DNA from: Qaidamihabitans albus
Lineage (GTDB): Bacteria; Actinomycetota; Actinomycetes; Mycobacteriales; Pseudonocardiaceae
Length of the DNA stretch: 43,719 nucleotides
NCBI RefSeq assembly: GCF_016464705.1
Contig: NZ_JAEHOB010000012.1
Span: forward strand, 175,191 to 218,909
Direction: 5' to 3'
Below are positions 33,113 through 41,768 of this stretch, in pieces. The position numbers and the translations under genes are program-made. The number at the start of each line of letters is the position of its first letter. Position 1 is the first letter of the stretch. The notes under the pieces were generated by a model. It was given only the letters and a program-made list of their open reading frames with translations. It had not been told where the DNA came from and ran no database searches.

Positions 33113-34267
33113 TCAAGGCCGGACGCCCGAGAAGTCGTCGGACCACCAGTGACCATCGAGGAACTCGCGTGCGGCGACGAGGTGCTGGATCGTCGGCGTG
33201 CCTTCCTCCAGCCAGTTCAGGCGCGCGTCGCGATACAGTCGCTCGATCGGGTGCTTCCGGGTGTAGCCGATGCCCCCGTGCACCAGTAGAGCCCGGTCAG
33301 TCACCCTGCCGACCGCCTCAAGCCCGAACAGCTTGCACAGGGAAGCCTCCGCGGGGATTCGCTGCCCGGCATCCCACTTGACCGCGCAGTCCTCCAGCAT
33401 GAGCCGCAGTGCCTGCAGGTCCATCGCCATCTCGGCGAGGTAGCGCTGGATCGCCTGACGCTGCGCGATCGGCTTGCCGAACGTCACCCGTTGCCGGGCA
33501 TGCCGCAGGGACAGCTCGAAGGCGCGCTGGCCCGTTCCCAGCGAGCTCGCCGCGATGAACACCCGGCTGATCTCGAGAGCACGCTCCAGGTTCGCCTGGC
33601 CTTGGCCCTCCTCCCCCACCCTGTTGCGGACGGGCACTCGAACTCCATGGAAGGTCAGCTCGCCGTGCTGCCCGCCCTTGCACCCCATCGTCTCCGGGAG
33701 AGATTCGATGGTGAGCCCCGGCCGGTCCCGCTCGACGAGGATCGAGGACACCTCGGCCTCGGACGTCTTCGCCAACACGAGAAAGTGCGAGGCGATGTCC
33801 GAGTTGGTGATCAGCCACTTCCGCCCGTCGAGCACGTACTCGTCGCCGTGCCGCCGGGCGGTGGTACCCAGGTCGGCGCCGGTGCCACGTTCGGGTTCGG
33901 TGAGAGCGAAGGCGATCGAGTTCTCCCCCCTCGCCAAGCCGGGAAGCAGCGTCCGGCGCTGGTCTTCGTCGGCGAGCTCGGAGAGGGCGTGTGCGAACGA
34001 GTTGTGCACGTGCACCAGCACGCGTATCGCGCCCTGGATCTTCGCGAACTCGGCGATGATCGGGAGGTACTGGCGGATACTCAGGCCATGACCGCCGTAC
34101 TCCCGCGGGACCAGGAAGCCGAAGGCCCCCACCCGCTCGAGCACGGGCCACATCTTTTCATACGGCAGCGACTCGTCATCCTCGATCGCCGCCTCCAATG
34201 GAGCCAACTCGTCCCAGATCGCCGCAAACACTCGCTCTTTGAGCCTGTGGTGGTCTTGATCGTCCAC
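33113..34267 (-). CDS. Acyl-CoA dehydrogenase
   Basis: A 384-residue flavoprotein with the classical ACAD order: N-terminal helices, GAFGFLVPREYGGHGLS, FALTEPERGTGADLGTT, DGRKWLITNSDIASHFLVLA, QRVTFGKPIAQRQAIQRYLA, and the C-terminal VHGGIGYTRKHPIERLYRDA. It should oxidise an acyl-CoA to the 2-enoyl-CoA. The start is set at GTG 34267 because GGGAGG lies 5 bases upstream; an ATG at 34297 would place the operator inside the gene. Divergent from the TetR gene. Distinct from the ACAD10/11-type enzyme at 20342. Confidence 0.9.
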   Translation of the reverse strand: MDDQDHHRLKERVFAAIWDELAPLEAAIEDDESLPYEKMWPVLERVGAFGFLVPREYGGHGLSIRQYLPIIAEFAKIQGAIRVLVHVHNSFAHALSELADEDQRRTLLPGLARGENSIAFALTEPERGTGADLGTTARRHGDEYVLDGRKWLITNSDIASHFLVLAKTSEAEVSSILVERDRPGLTIESLPETMGCKGGQHGELTFHGVRVPVRNRVGEEGQGQANLERALEISRVFIAASSLGTGQRAFELSLRHARQRVTFGKPIAQRQAIQRYLAEMAMDLQALRLMLEDCAVKWDAGQRIPAEASLCKLFGLEAVGRVTDRALLVHGGIGYTRKHPIERLYRDARLNWLEEGTPTIQHLVAAREFLDGHWWSDDFSGVRP

Positions 34268-34281
34268 TTCGTCCTCCCGAT

Positions 34282-34296
34282 TGACCGATCGGTACA
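34282..34296. promoter_or_regulatory. TetR-type operator in front of the acyl-CoA dehydrogenase
   Basis: TGACCGATCGGTACA, the near-perfect palindromic form of the operator, 15 bases upstream of the GTG at 34267, a position that would block transcription or initiation. Confidence 0.65.
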
Positions 34297-34366
34297 TTGT
34301 TAACGCACCGCTTCGCTCGAGACAAGTGAGGATCGGCACGTTCGGGCGGTTGGCGAGACCGCAAGC

Positions 34367-34381
34367 TGACTGGTCGGTACT
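34367..34381. promoter_or_regulatory. TetR-type operator in front of the tetR gene
   Basis: TGACTGGTCGGTACT matches the 34282 site at 12 of 15 positions and lies about 46 bases upstream of the tetR start, suiting autoregulation. It is the weakest copy. Confidence 0.5.
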
Positions 34382-34427
34382 GTGGGACGGCAAGGCCAGA
34401 CCGGCCGACGTAGGGAAGGGCGGGACC

Positions 34428-35063
34428 ATGCCGAATCAACAGGACGAGCACGAGTCGACGCAGGAGCGGATACTCCGCGTGGCAGCCGAGGTATTCGCCC
34501 GGAAAGGCTACCACGGCACCGGGGTCGCGGAGCTCGGCGAGGCGACCGGACTCAAGCGCGGCGCGCTCTATTACCACATCGGCTCGAAGGAAGACCTCCT
34601 GTACAACCTGTCGAAGCGCCACGTCGAGGAGGCGCTCGATCGGGGCAAACGGGTCGTCGCCACGGATCTGCACCCTGTCGACAAGCTACGCGCGCTCGCC
34701 CGTGAGCACGTGCAGACGATCGCCGCGCGGCGGGATGAGGTGACTGTGGTGATGCGGGAGATGAACGCCCTCACCGGCAAGCGTGCTCGCCAGCTGGCGA
34801 AGCTGCGGGACGAGTACCAGGACCTGTTCACCGCGGTCCTACAGGAGGGCGTCGACGAGGGGGTCTTCCGCTCCGCCGATCACGTCACCGTGCTGGGGGT
34901 CCTGGGGATGTTCAACTGGACCTACGTCTGGCTGGATGCGGAGAGAGGCCCGCTCTCCCCCGAGCACGTCGCCGACCGCCTCACGGATATCGTCGTCTAC
35001 GGCGAGCTACTGACCTCCCGTGGCGCGAAGCGCGGAGGACGCAAGCTGACGGGTCGCGCCTGA
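34428..35063 (+). CDS. TetR-family regulator (KstR2/FadR-like)
   Basis: A 211-residue repressor. Residues about 10-57 form the TetR DNA-binding domain (ERILRVAAEVFARKGYHGTG; ATGLKRGALYYHIGSKEDLL). The ligand domain (VDKLRALAREHVQTIAARRD; GVFRSADHVTVLGVLGMFNW) resembles acyl-CoA-responsive regulators such as KstR2. ATG 34428 follows a GGGAAGGGCGGG purine tract; an upstream in-frame ATG lies inside the operator. Probably represses the importer operon and the surrounding acyl-CoA genes, with an acyl-CoA intermediate as inducer. Confidence 0.9.
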   Translation: MPNQQDEHESTQERILRVAAEVFARKGYHGTGVAELGEATGLKRGALYYHIGSKEDLLYNLSKRHVEEALDRGKRVVATDLHPVDKLRALAREHVQTIAARRDEVTVVMREMNALTGKRARQLAKLRDEYQDLFTAVLQEGVDEGVFRSADHVTVLGVLGMFNWTYVWLDAERGPLSPEHVADRLTDIVVYGELLTSRGAKRGGRKLTGRA

Positions 35064-35084
35064 GCGAGCCGCACGAACGCGGAC

Positions 35085-36119
35085 TCAACAGTAGGTCACC
35101 ACCACCCGCACCGAGTCCGCACGCTTCTCCCGCGTCTCCGACAGGGCGTCGACGAACTTCTCGGGACGGTACGCCCTTGAGACGCTCGTGCCAAGCTCGA
35201 GTCGCCCGCGCGCGACCAGGGCGACCAGCTCCGTCAGTTCGGACGCGGTGCATCCGAAACTCCCAAGAAGCCGGAGCTCCCGCCCCACGAGGGTCTCCTG
35301 CCGCAGGCCGAGGGCGAGCCGTTCGGGCCCGATCCCCACGACGACGCACGTACCTTCCGGGCGCAGGCTGCGTAGCGCGGTACCCACGACGTCCGGTCCG
35401 CCGACGAACTCGAACGCCACGTCGGCGCCATCACCGGTCTGCTCGCGGATCCTCCGCAGCAGGTCCGGCGCGGCGGGGTCCAGTACCGTCGCGGCACCGA
35501 ACAGGGTGGCCTGGGCGCGCGCGGCCGGTCGCGGATCGACACCGATCACCGTGCAACCGATGACCTGCGTCAGCAGGGCCACCGCATGCAGCCCTAGCCC
35601 GCCGAGTCCGAGAACGACCGCCGTCTCCCCCGCGACGGCCCCCGAGCGCCGCACCGCGTGATACGGCGTGGCCACCGCATCGGTGAGGATCGCACCGACC
35701 GCGGAGGGCACTTCGTCCGGTAGTGGTACGAGACACTCCGCGGGCACGGTGAGGAAGTCCGCGTGGGCACCGGGCCGGTCCACACCGAGGACCTGCCTGC
35801 GCGGGCAGGCCTGGGGGCGGCCTGCCCGGCACCGCCCGCATCCGCCGCATCCCACGTAGGGCAGCACCGCCACCCTCGTGCCCGGCTCGGGACCGGCCGC
35901 GTCCGGCCCGAGTCTGTACACCGTTCCCGCGGCCTCGTGCCCGAGCACGATCGGCAGCTTCGCCGCCGTCGTACCGTCCACGAGATGGACGTCGGATCCA
36001 CAGACACCGCAAGCCTCGACGGCCACCAGTGCCTCTCCACGCTGCGGTACGGGTACGTCGAAACGGGCCAGCTCCACCTCACCCGGCGCACGTAACCGAA
36101 TGGCACGCATCGTCGTCAT
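35085..36119 (-). CDS. Zinc-dependent medium-chain alcohol dehydrogenase
   Basis: A 344-residue MDR enzyme. Catalytic zinc ligands C40 (CGVCGSDVH) and H61-E62 (GHEAAG) are present, as are the structural zinc cysteines C91, C94, C97 and C105. The Rossmann motif GLGGLG lies around 170-175. It should interconvert an alcohol and a ketone or aldehyde with NAD(P). Start ATG 36119 has GGAGG 4 bases upstream; ATG 36110 is an alternative. It may oxidise a hydroxyl of the imported compound. Divergent from the thiolase, convergent with tetR. Confidence 0.88.
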   Translation of the reverse strand: MTTMRAIRLRAPGEVELARFDVPVPQRGEALVAVEACGVCGSDVHLVDGTTAAKLPIVLGHEAAGTVYRLGPDAAGPEPGTRVAVLPYVGCGGCGRCRAGRPQACPRRQVLGVDRPGAHADFLTVPAECLVPLPDEVPSAVGAILTDAVATPYHAVRRSGAVAGETAVVLGLGGLGLHAVALLTQVIGCTVIGVDPRPAARAQATLFGAATVLDPAAPDLLRRIREQTGDGADVAFEFVGGPDVVGTALRSLRPEGTCVVVGIGPERLALGLRQETLVGRELRLLGSFGCTASELTELVALVARGRLELGTSVSRAYRPEKFVDALSETREKRADSVRVVVTYC

Positions 36120-36157
36120 TCCGCCTCCAATTGACACCGACCTGTGATGGAGAATAG

Positions 36158-36172
36158 TGTACCGATCAGTCA
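36158..36172. promoter_or_regulatory. TetR-type operator between dehydrogenase and thiolase
   Basis: TGTACCGATCAGTCA, one or two changes from the other copies, lies between the divergent dehydrogenase (start 36119) and thiolase (start 36204) and could control both. Confidence 0.65.
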
Positions 36173-36203
36173 GTACTCAACGACGCTATTGAGAGGCTGC
36201 TGC

Positions 36204-37382
36204 ATGGGACTCGATGCCGTCGTCGTGGATGCGGTACGTACGCCGTCCGGAAAGGGCAAGCCCGGCGGTGCGCTGTCCGCGGTTCACCCCGTCGATCTCC
36301 TCGCCGGGGTACTGGCCGAGCTCATCGAACGCACCGGAATCGACCCCGCAGCGGTCGACGACGTCATCGGTGGATGCGTTTCACAGGGCGGGGAACAGTC
36401 GGCGAACATCACCCGCAACGCCGTTCTCGCCGCCGGCTTCCCCGAACATGTCCCGGCGACCACTGTGGACAGGCAATGCGGGTCCAGCCAGCAAGCCGTT
36501 CACTTCGCCGCGCAAGGTGTGCTGGCGGGAGCGTACGACCTCGCCATCGCCTGCGGGGTCGAGTCGATGAGCAGGGTGCCGATGTTCAGCCAGTACGGCG
36601 ACGCCGACCCCTACGGCCCGTCTCTGCGTCGGCGCTACCCGCCTGGCCTGGTCGAGCAAGGAGTCGCCGCTGAGCTACTGGCGCGACGCTACGAGCTCAC
36701 CCGGGCGGAGCTGGACGAGTACTCGGCCGCTTCGCACGCGCGGGCGGCCGACGCGTGGGCTCGCGGCTTCTTCGCCGACGAGGTCGTCCCCGTCGGAACG
36801 GCGGTCACCGACGAGACCGTCCGCGGGCGGACCACGGTGGACGGCCTTGCCGGTCTGAGTCCGGTGTTCTCCGATCCGGCCACGGAAACACGTTTCGGTC
36901 GGATCCCGTGGATGATCACCGCGGGGAACTCCTCCCCGCTCACCGACGGCGCTTCGGCCGTACTGATAGCGTCGGCGCGTGCATCGGCTGCTCTCGGGCT
37001 GCGACGTCGCGCCCGATTCCGCTCGTTCGCTGTCACCGGCGACGACCCGATCCTGATGTTGCGCGCCGTCGTCCCCGCGACCGAGGCCGCATTGAAGCGC
37101 GCAGGACTGAGCATCGGGGACATCGACTCGTTCGAGGTGAACGAGGCCTTCGCCCCGGTCCCGCTGGTGTGGCAGCGGGAGACGGGCGCCGACGGAGCAC
37201 GGCTCAATGCCCACGGCGGCGCCATCGCACTCGGGCATCCGCTCGGCGCCTCCGGCTCACGACTGCTGACCACATTGCTGACCACGCTTGAGGCCGGCGA
37301 TGGAACGTTCGGGCTGCAGACCATGTGCGAGGGCGGCGGCATGGCCAACGCGACGATCATCGAGCGGGTCGACAGTGTCTGA
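36204..37382 (+). CDS. Thiolase (acetyl-CoA acetyltransferase family)
   Basis: A 392-residue thiolase. The nucleophile is C92 in VDRQCGSSQQAV. The loop VNEAFAPVP, the catalytic histidine in GGAIALGHPLGASGSR and the second cysteine in MCEGGGMAN are all present. It should cleave a 3-ketoacyl-CoA into acetyl- or propionyl-CoA plus a shorter acyl-CoA. ATG 36204 with GAGAGG at 7 bases is preferred over an upstream start that overlaps the operator. The stop overlaps the next gene by 8 bases. Confidence 0.93.
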   Translation: MGLDAVVVDAVRTPSGKGKPGGALSAVHPVDLLAGVLAELIERTGIDPAAVDDVIGGCVSQGGEQSANITRNAVLAAGFPEHVPATTVDRQCGSSQQAVHFAAQGVLAGAYDLAIACGVESMSRVPMFSQYGDADPYGPSLRRRYPPGLVEQGVAAELLARRYELTRAELDEYSAASHARAADAWARGFFADEVVPVGTAVTDETVRGRTTVDGLAGLSPVFSDPATETRFGRIPWMITAGNSSPLTDGASAVLIASARASAALGLRRRARFRSFAVTGDDPILMLRAVVPATEAALKRAGLSIGDIDSFEVNEAFAPVPLVWQRETGADGARLNAHGGAIALGHPLGASGSRLLTTLLTTLEAGDGTFGLQTMCEGGGMANATIIERVDSV

Positions 37383-38106
37383 GCCGTACCGCACCGCGCT
37401 CGTCACTGGAGGATCGCGTGGGATCGGAGCTGCCATCACCCGGCAACTCGCCGAACGCGGGGTACGGGTCGCCTGCACCTACCGCACCGGACGTCCCGAG
37501 GCAGCGGCACTGGCGGCCGAGTACGGCGACAGCGTGCTCCCAGTGCAGTACGACCTAGCGCAGCCAAACTCGGCGCGGGACGTAATCTCGACCGTGCTCG
37601 AGCGGTGGGGACGGCTCGACTCCCTGGTGCTCAATGCGGGCGTGTGGCGGGGCGGGCGGCTCGGCACCATCGACCACGGTGACTGGTGGAGCGTTCTCGA
37701 GTCCAACGTCGGCGGCACCGCGCGACTGTCCCGCGAAGCCCTGCCCGCGTTGCAAGCGAGCGACGGCGGAAGCGTGGTGCTGATCTCGTCGGCTGTTGGC
37801 CTCGTCGGGTTCGCGGGGGACACCGCCTACGCCGCGGCGAAGTCCGCCATGATCGGCTTCGCGAGGTCGCTGGCGAAGGAAACCGGCCGCGACGGCATCC
37901 GTGTCAACGTCCTCGCACCGGGGTTCGTCGAGACCGACATGACCGCGGCCGTCGGCGACCGGGCTAGGCGACGCATCACCGACGATCTCATCCTGCGTCG
38001 CTTCGGTGAACCCGGCGAGATCGCGAAAGCGGCAGTGTTCCTCAGCGAAGACGCCACCTATTGCACGGGGATCGTGCTCACGGCCGACGGTGGCTGGTCC
38101 CTCTAA
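37375..38106 (+). CDS. FabG-like short-chain dehydrogenase
   Basis: A 243-residue SDR with the cofactor motif TGGSRGIG (11-18), NAG (87-89), and the catalytic S139, Y152 and K156 (TAYAAAKSAM). It resembles 3-oxoacyl reductases and could act as a 3-hydroxyacyl-CoA dehydrogenase feeding the thiolase. The Arg/Thr-rich stretch after the second strand suggests NADP, but this is not certain. The GTG at 37375 overlaps the thiolase end by 8 bases, so they are co-translated. Confidence 0.9.
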   Translation: MSEPYRTALVTGGSRGIGAAITRQLAERGVRVACTYRTGRPEAAALAAEYGDSVLPVQYDLAQPNSARDVISTVLERWGRLDSLVLNAGVWRGGRLGTIDHGDWWSVLESNVGGTARLSREALPALQASDGGSVVLISSAVGLVGFAGDTAYAAAKSAMIGFARSLAKETGRDGIRVNVLAPGFVETDMTAAVGDRARRRITDDLILRRFGEPGEIAKAAVFLSEDATYCTGIVLTADGGWSL

Positions 38107-38117
38107 CCTCGTCGTCG

Positions 38118-38149
38118 GGTCGGGAATCGCGACCGTGTGGTTCCCGACC
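38118..38149 (+). terminator. Hairpin after the thiolase-SDR pair
   Basis: A 9-base stem, GGTCGGGAA with TTCCCGACC, and a 14-base loop, 11 bases after the SDR stop. No U-tract. Confidence 0.55.
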
Positions 38150-38317
38150 GCTACTCAAATCTGTCTAGTCTTGGCTGGCGCCCAGATCTCACGTGGTCGA
38201 CTATGCCGGACGTGGGTCGCTAGCGGCGACTGGTCGGGTGGTCCGGCTGGCGACGGTGGCGCGGAAGTAGAGCGCCTTCCGACCTGCGCGATGCGAGTGG
38301 ACTGTGCGTCCGGGGAG

Positions 38318-39478
38318 CTACCTGATCCGCGACTCGGGCCGCAAGTGACTAGTGAGATGGCGGAGAGGGACTTCAGGTTCGCCGTTGAGAACAAGGCCGA
38401 GCAGGTCGGTACCGCACGAGGAACTGAGGGACTCGGAAACGTGGAAGCAGTCGAGGAACTTGGTTCGTAGTTGTTCCAAGGTGAGGGGCCAGTCGGGGTG
38501 GCCGCGGCTGACTTCCGCGACTCGCTCGTAGGTGCGACCGTCGGCGAGATCGAGCCTGACCGCGCCTGGTTCGAGCGTTCCCGCGCGATCCTGTTCCGGA
38601 TCGTGGGTCCACGTCACTCGCTCGGCCATCGCGGTGACTCGCGGATCACGCAGGCCGGCAGCGGTGTACGCATCGAGCGGGATGTAGCCGTGGAGGGCTC
38701 CGACTGCGACGTTGAAGGGTACGTTGCACAAGGCATCGGTGACGTGCCGTGGGTTGCGTCGGAGGTGCCCGGGTTCGCAGAGCTCGAGGTTGGTGTTGCC
38801 CACACGGATACGGATCGCCTCTATCTCCTCTCCGCTCACGTGGTGTGTTTGCAGTATGTCGGAGAGCGCTGTCAGCGTGCCGTGTACCTCGCGACAGCAT
38901 GGCCACGGCTTGATGCTGACTGCTTCCGCGGTGAACCAGTCGCCAAGTCCTCGCAGGACATCAGCGGGCCGATAGCCACCGACGAAGTACGCCTGGAACA
39001 GGCCGTACTGCCCCTCGAACGGCTCGCGTTCACCTTTGACTCCCCTTCGGGCGAGCTCGAGCGCCAGTGCTGCCGAATCGGCACTGAATGCGTCTCGCAT
39101 GGTGCGTACCCAGGAGCCGGGTTGGACGAGACAGGCAAGCGTCCCGCCGACGCGGGGTAGCACCAGCCCCCACGCGTTCGCGACCTCCTGTGCGGTGAGC
39201 CGAAGCATTCGCGCGCCTGCGGCGACCGCGCCGAACATCCCGAGCACGGGCGGACGCACCCACGGGTGGTCGAAAAGAAGTCCGGTCAAGGCGTCGCCGA
39301 GTCGGCAGGCGACCTCGTTGCCGACGGCGACGGCCTCGATCAGTGTTTGGAGGTCCGCACCTTGCCGCTCGCCGATGGCTAGCGCGATGGGCAAACTGTT
39401 CGCCGTGGGATGAACGACTGCCTTGTCGTGGGTGTCGTCGAAGTCGAGTTGGTGCGTCATCGAGCGTTTCGCGAGCAC
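38318..39478 (-). pseudogene. MmgE/PrpD-family protein, N-terminally truncated
   Basis: A 386-residue open frame of the MmgE/PrpD (2-methylcitrate dehydratase-like) family: DFDDTHDKAVVHPTANSLPI, SWVRTMRDAFSADSAALALE, GGYRPADVLRGLGDWF, and HPDWPLTLEQLRTKFLDCF. Family members begin about 60-70 residues earlier with a helical lid; here the match starts directly at the THQLDFDDTHD segment, and the sequence before it belongs to another rearranged gene. Probably a non-functional remnant, although the rest of the frame is intact. Stand-alone use of the short form cannot be excluded. Confidence 0.7.
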
Positions 39479-39487
39479 GGCGGCCCG

Positions 39488-39801
39488 GAAAGGAAGACCT
39501 ACAACTTCTTCAGCTTCTGGGCCGGAGCGGTCGTGAGCCTGATCGCTCCCTCAGCCGGCGGCCAATGGCTGCTACAGGGCCCACTTCAGATTCCGCCCGC
39601 GCTCGAATTCGGTCTCGATCCCGGGAAAACGGCCATGTCGGTGGCTATGGGCGATGCTTGGGGAACCTTATTCAGCCGTTCTGGGCGCTGTCCATCCTCG
39701 GACTGGTAGGCCTTAAGGTGCGCGACATCATGGGCTACTGCATTCTCGTGAGCGTGTGGGTCGGCTTGGTCGCCAGCGGCATCATCCTCCTGTTCTGGTA
39801 G
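39488..39801 (+). pseudogene. C-terminal fragment of an AtoE-like short-chain fatty acid transporter
   Basis: In one frame YNFFSFWAGAVVSLIAPSAG, then LQIPPALEFGLDPGKTAMSV and AMGDAWG; one base is missing near 39661, after which another frame continues NLIQPFWALSILGLVGLKVR, DIMGYCILVSVWVGLVASGI and a stop. This is the last third of a TIGR00366/AtoE-type transporter. The N-terminal two thirds are missing, cut at the same point as the divergent MmgE/PrpD gene. Confidence 0.75.
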
Positions 39802-39870
39802 GCCGCCTATCCGCTGCCACGCCGGCCCCGAGCGCAAGTGGACCGTTCCGCCGGCTGTGTAGGAGCGCGC

Positions 39871-40047
39871 TCAGTCGGCTAGCCCGCGGGCCACTAGCGC
39901 GTTTGCGAGGGTGTCGGCGTGGCGTAGCGCGCGAACGATCAGCGGGACGGCGAATGCGCGTGGGCTCGTGGTGAGGCCTCGCGCTCGTTGTGCGTCGCGG
40001 ATCTCCTCCGCGAATCCCACCACCACCGGGACCGCGCGGATACCAGC
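39871..40047 (-). pseudogene. C-terminal fragment of an ECF transporter T component (EcfT/CbiQ)
   Basis: The frame encodes RAVPVVVGFAEEIRDAQRAR, GLTTSP and PLIVRALRHADTLANALVAR then GLAD, matching the coupling helices and end of EcfT/CbiQ, including the A-R-G type motif that contacts the ATPases. The N-terminal helices are replaced by a helicase fragment, so it is a fusion scar. Confidence 0.65.
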
Positions 40048-40358
40048 ACGATGAGTCCAATGTGCTCGCATTTCGACAGACGATCGACGATCTCCTTCAT
40101 GTCGCCTACGTGGAGAGTGTGAGCGGCATAGCTCACCCATGCCTGAGCTGTGCGATCGCTCGGGACCAGAACGACGACATTGATCGGTTCGGCGTCGACC
40201 TCGCGCTCATTCCTCCGGTCGAACCACCGCTTCAAGACCTGGTCCTGCTCGACCCGCAGCCGAGGCCACGGCTTGTTGGGCAAACTCGCGAAAATGTCGC
40301 GCGGCTCGATCAGCGCAGTACTAACGCCTGTGTTGATCTTGCTGAAGTCGATTGGCAT
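40041..40358 (-). pseudogene. Decayed DEAD/DEAH helicase fragment
   Basis: It begins MPIDFSKINTGVSTALIEPR, then DIFASLPNKPWPRLRVEQDQ and VLKRWFDRRNEREV, the N-terminus of an actinomycete helicase family. The segment holding the ATP-binding Walker A is deleted. It resumes at NVVVLVPSDRTAQAWVS, HVGDMKEIVDRLSKCEHIGL and IVLV, then breaks into the EcfT fragment. Non-functional. The start coordinate is accurate to within a base. Confidence 0.6.
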
Positions 40359-40578
40359 GTGATCTCCGGAGTCGCGTCTGGTCGTCGGGTCAGCCACGGC
40401 TGCCCCGGGCGGGGATTCTGCAACGTGCAGACCTAATAGCGACATCGAGTTCGTAAGCCGACCGTTAACTTGCGAGCGCGTAGCGTTGCTAAGTCGTCAC
40501 CTGACGCGACATACCTAGCTGCGACACCTGGGCGCCGTATACGAACGGAGTGAACGCAACCCGCATCCACCTAGCATG

Positions 40579-40701
40579 CACGTCCCACCGAACCGCCGCG
40601 TTCAGCACACCGCTCAGGACCGAGTGGATCTGCCGCACCGTTGACGACGCCATCCCCTGACACTCGTGGACCGCGCATTTGCTGGTCTCGCAGTCGTGGT
40701 C
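40579..40701 (-). pseudogene. Tyrosine integrase fragment
   Basis: DHDCETSKCAVHECQ followed by MASSTVRQIHSVLSGVLNAA and VRWD is the core-binding domain of actinomycete tyrosine recombinases (usual form STVRQIHSVLSGALNAAVRWGW). The catalytic domain is missing. A trace of an integrated element. Confidence 0.65.
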
Positions 40702-41109
40702 GCCCGTGGTCGGGTCCATGGCGTTATCCCCTTCATCGCGGATGATGCTGGCCGAATCCAGCTGTGGCTGGACCGAAACGCTATGACTCCGCTCGCGGGG
40801 GCGATCAGCCGTGAATCGCGCCGGGCCGTCCACTTCTCGCGGCACTGGGCTCAGCGGCTATGCCGGCGTGAGCACGGCGCCGACGTCCCTGCCATCACGA
40901 CTGACCTTACTGTTCCCGTTGCGGGCTGTTGGTCGGCCTCGACGGCCTGCACGTGACCGCGATGGAATACGAAGCCATTTTTCGTGTTCTCCTCGTGCTC
41001 TGGCAGATCACTATTACCCTGAGCGGATTGTTGACGCGACTTACTGACGCGGGTCTAAAACTGCGGGAGATGGTTGACACCCGGGCTTGTTGGTCATAGG
41101 GAGTTCCGG
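40702..41109. other. No intact gene; unidentified coding-like scraps
   Basis: Nothing intact is seen. A plus-strand stretch near 40940-41050 reads like protein with frame changes (MEYEAIFRVLLVLWQITITL) but I cannot assign a family. AT content is higher around 40960-41060. Confidence 0.4.
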
Positions 41110-41240
41110 GTGAGTGGACCTGTGTTGGACCGCGAGGTGCGTCGGCGCCTCGCGGTCCTTCGTCATGTGGAGGAAGTGTCCGGCAATGTCGCGATGACGT
41201 GCCGCTACTACGGCATCAGCCGGCCTGTGCCCGCGCGTCA
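41110..41240 (+). mobile_element. IS481-type transposase remnant, N-terminal helix-turn-helix
   Basis: From GTG 41110 the frame encodes SGPVLDREVRRRLAVLRHVE, then EVSGNVAMTCRYYGISR, the helix-turn-helix start of IS481-like transposases. It stops matching at about 40 residues; no DDE domain or terminal repeat follows. Confidence 0.6.
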
Positions 41241-41391
41241 ACGACGCACCCGGACTGGGACGCCCGCTGGACGACCATGATCACGTACGCGACTGGGATG
41301 GGGTGGGTCAGTTCCGACGGCTGCACCTTACGCGCACACATCGAGACCGTCCATTGAGCCGTACCACCTCACCACGACCGACGTCGGCAAC

Positions 41392-41646
41392 CTAGGTTCT
41401 CCGTCTGCGGATAGTTGTGGCGCGTGCTTCGTCGTCGAGCATCGCATTGACGATCGGGAGGACAAGCAACGCCTCGGGATCGGCTTTGACGTCGACCTGG
41501 AAAACCGTGGTCAGCTGGACCGATCGGTGCGGCGACCCCTCGTGCGGGTGGCGATCGTCCGACGCAACCGGCTCATCTTCACGGTCGTTCAGCGCTGCAT
41601 CGAGTGCATACGCGCAAAGTTCGCTCTGGACGCGGACCCTCCGGCG
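41392..41646 (-). pseudogene. Start-less open frame, unidentified protein end
   Basis: An 84-codon open frame lacking an ATG/GTG/TTG near its 5' end. It has strong actinomycete codon bias and protein-like content: PHRSVQLTTVFQVDVKADPE, ALLVLPIVNAMLDDEARATT, then a basic end IRRRRT. Probably the C-terminal remnant of a gene I do not recognise. Confidence 0.3.
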
Positions 41647-41768
41647 CTACCTCGCGACCCGCGCACCAGCACTCCGCCGCATACCCTGGCCTGTCATCGC
41701 AATCGTCGTCGGGTTTCCCCGAGCAACGGGAGAATGCCGGAGCGACATGGGGAAACCTCTCGCTGAGT

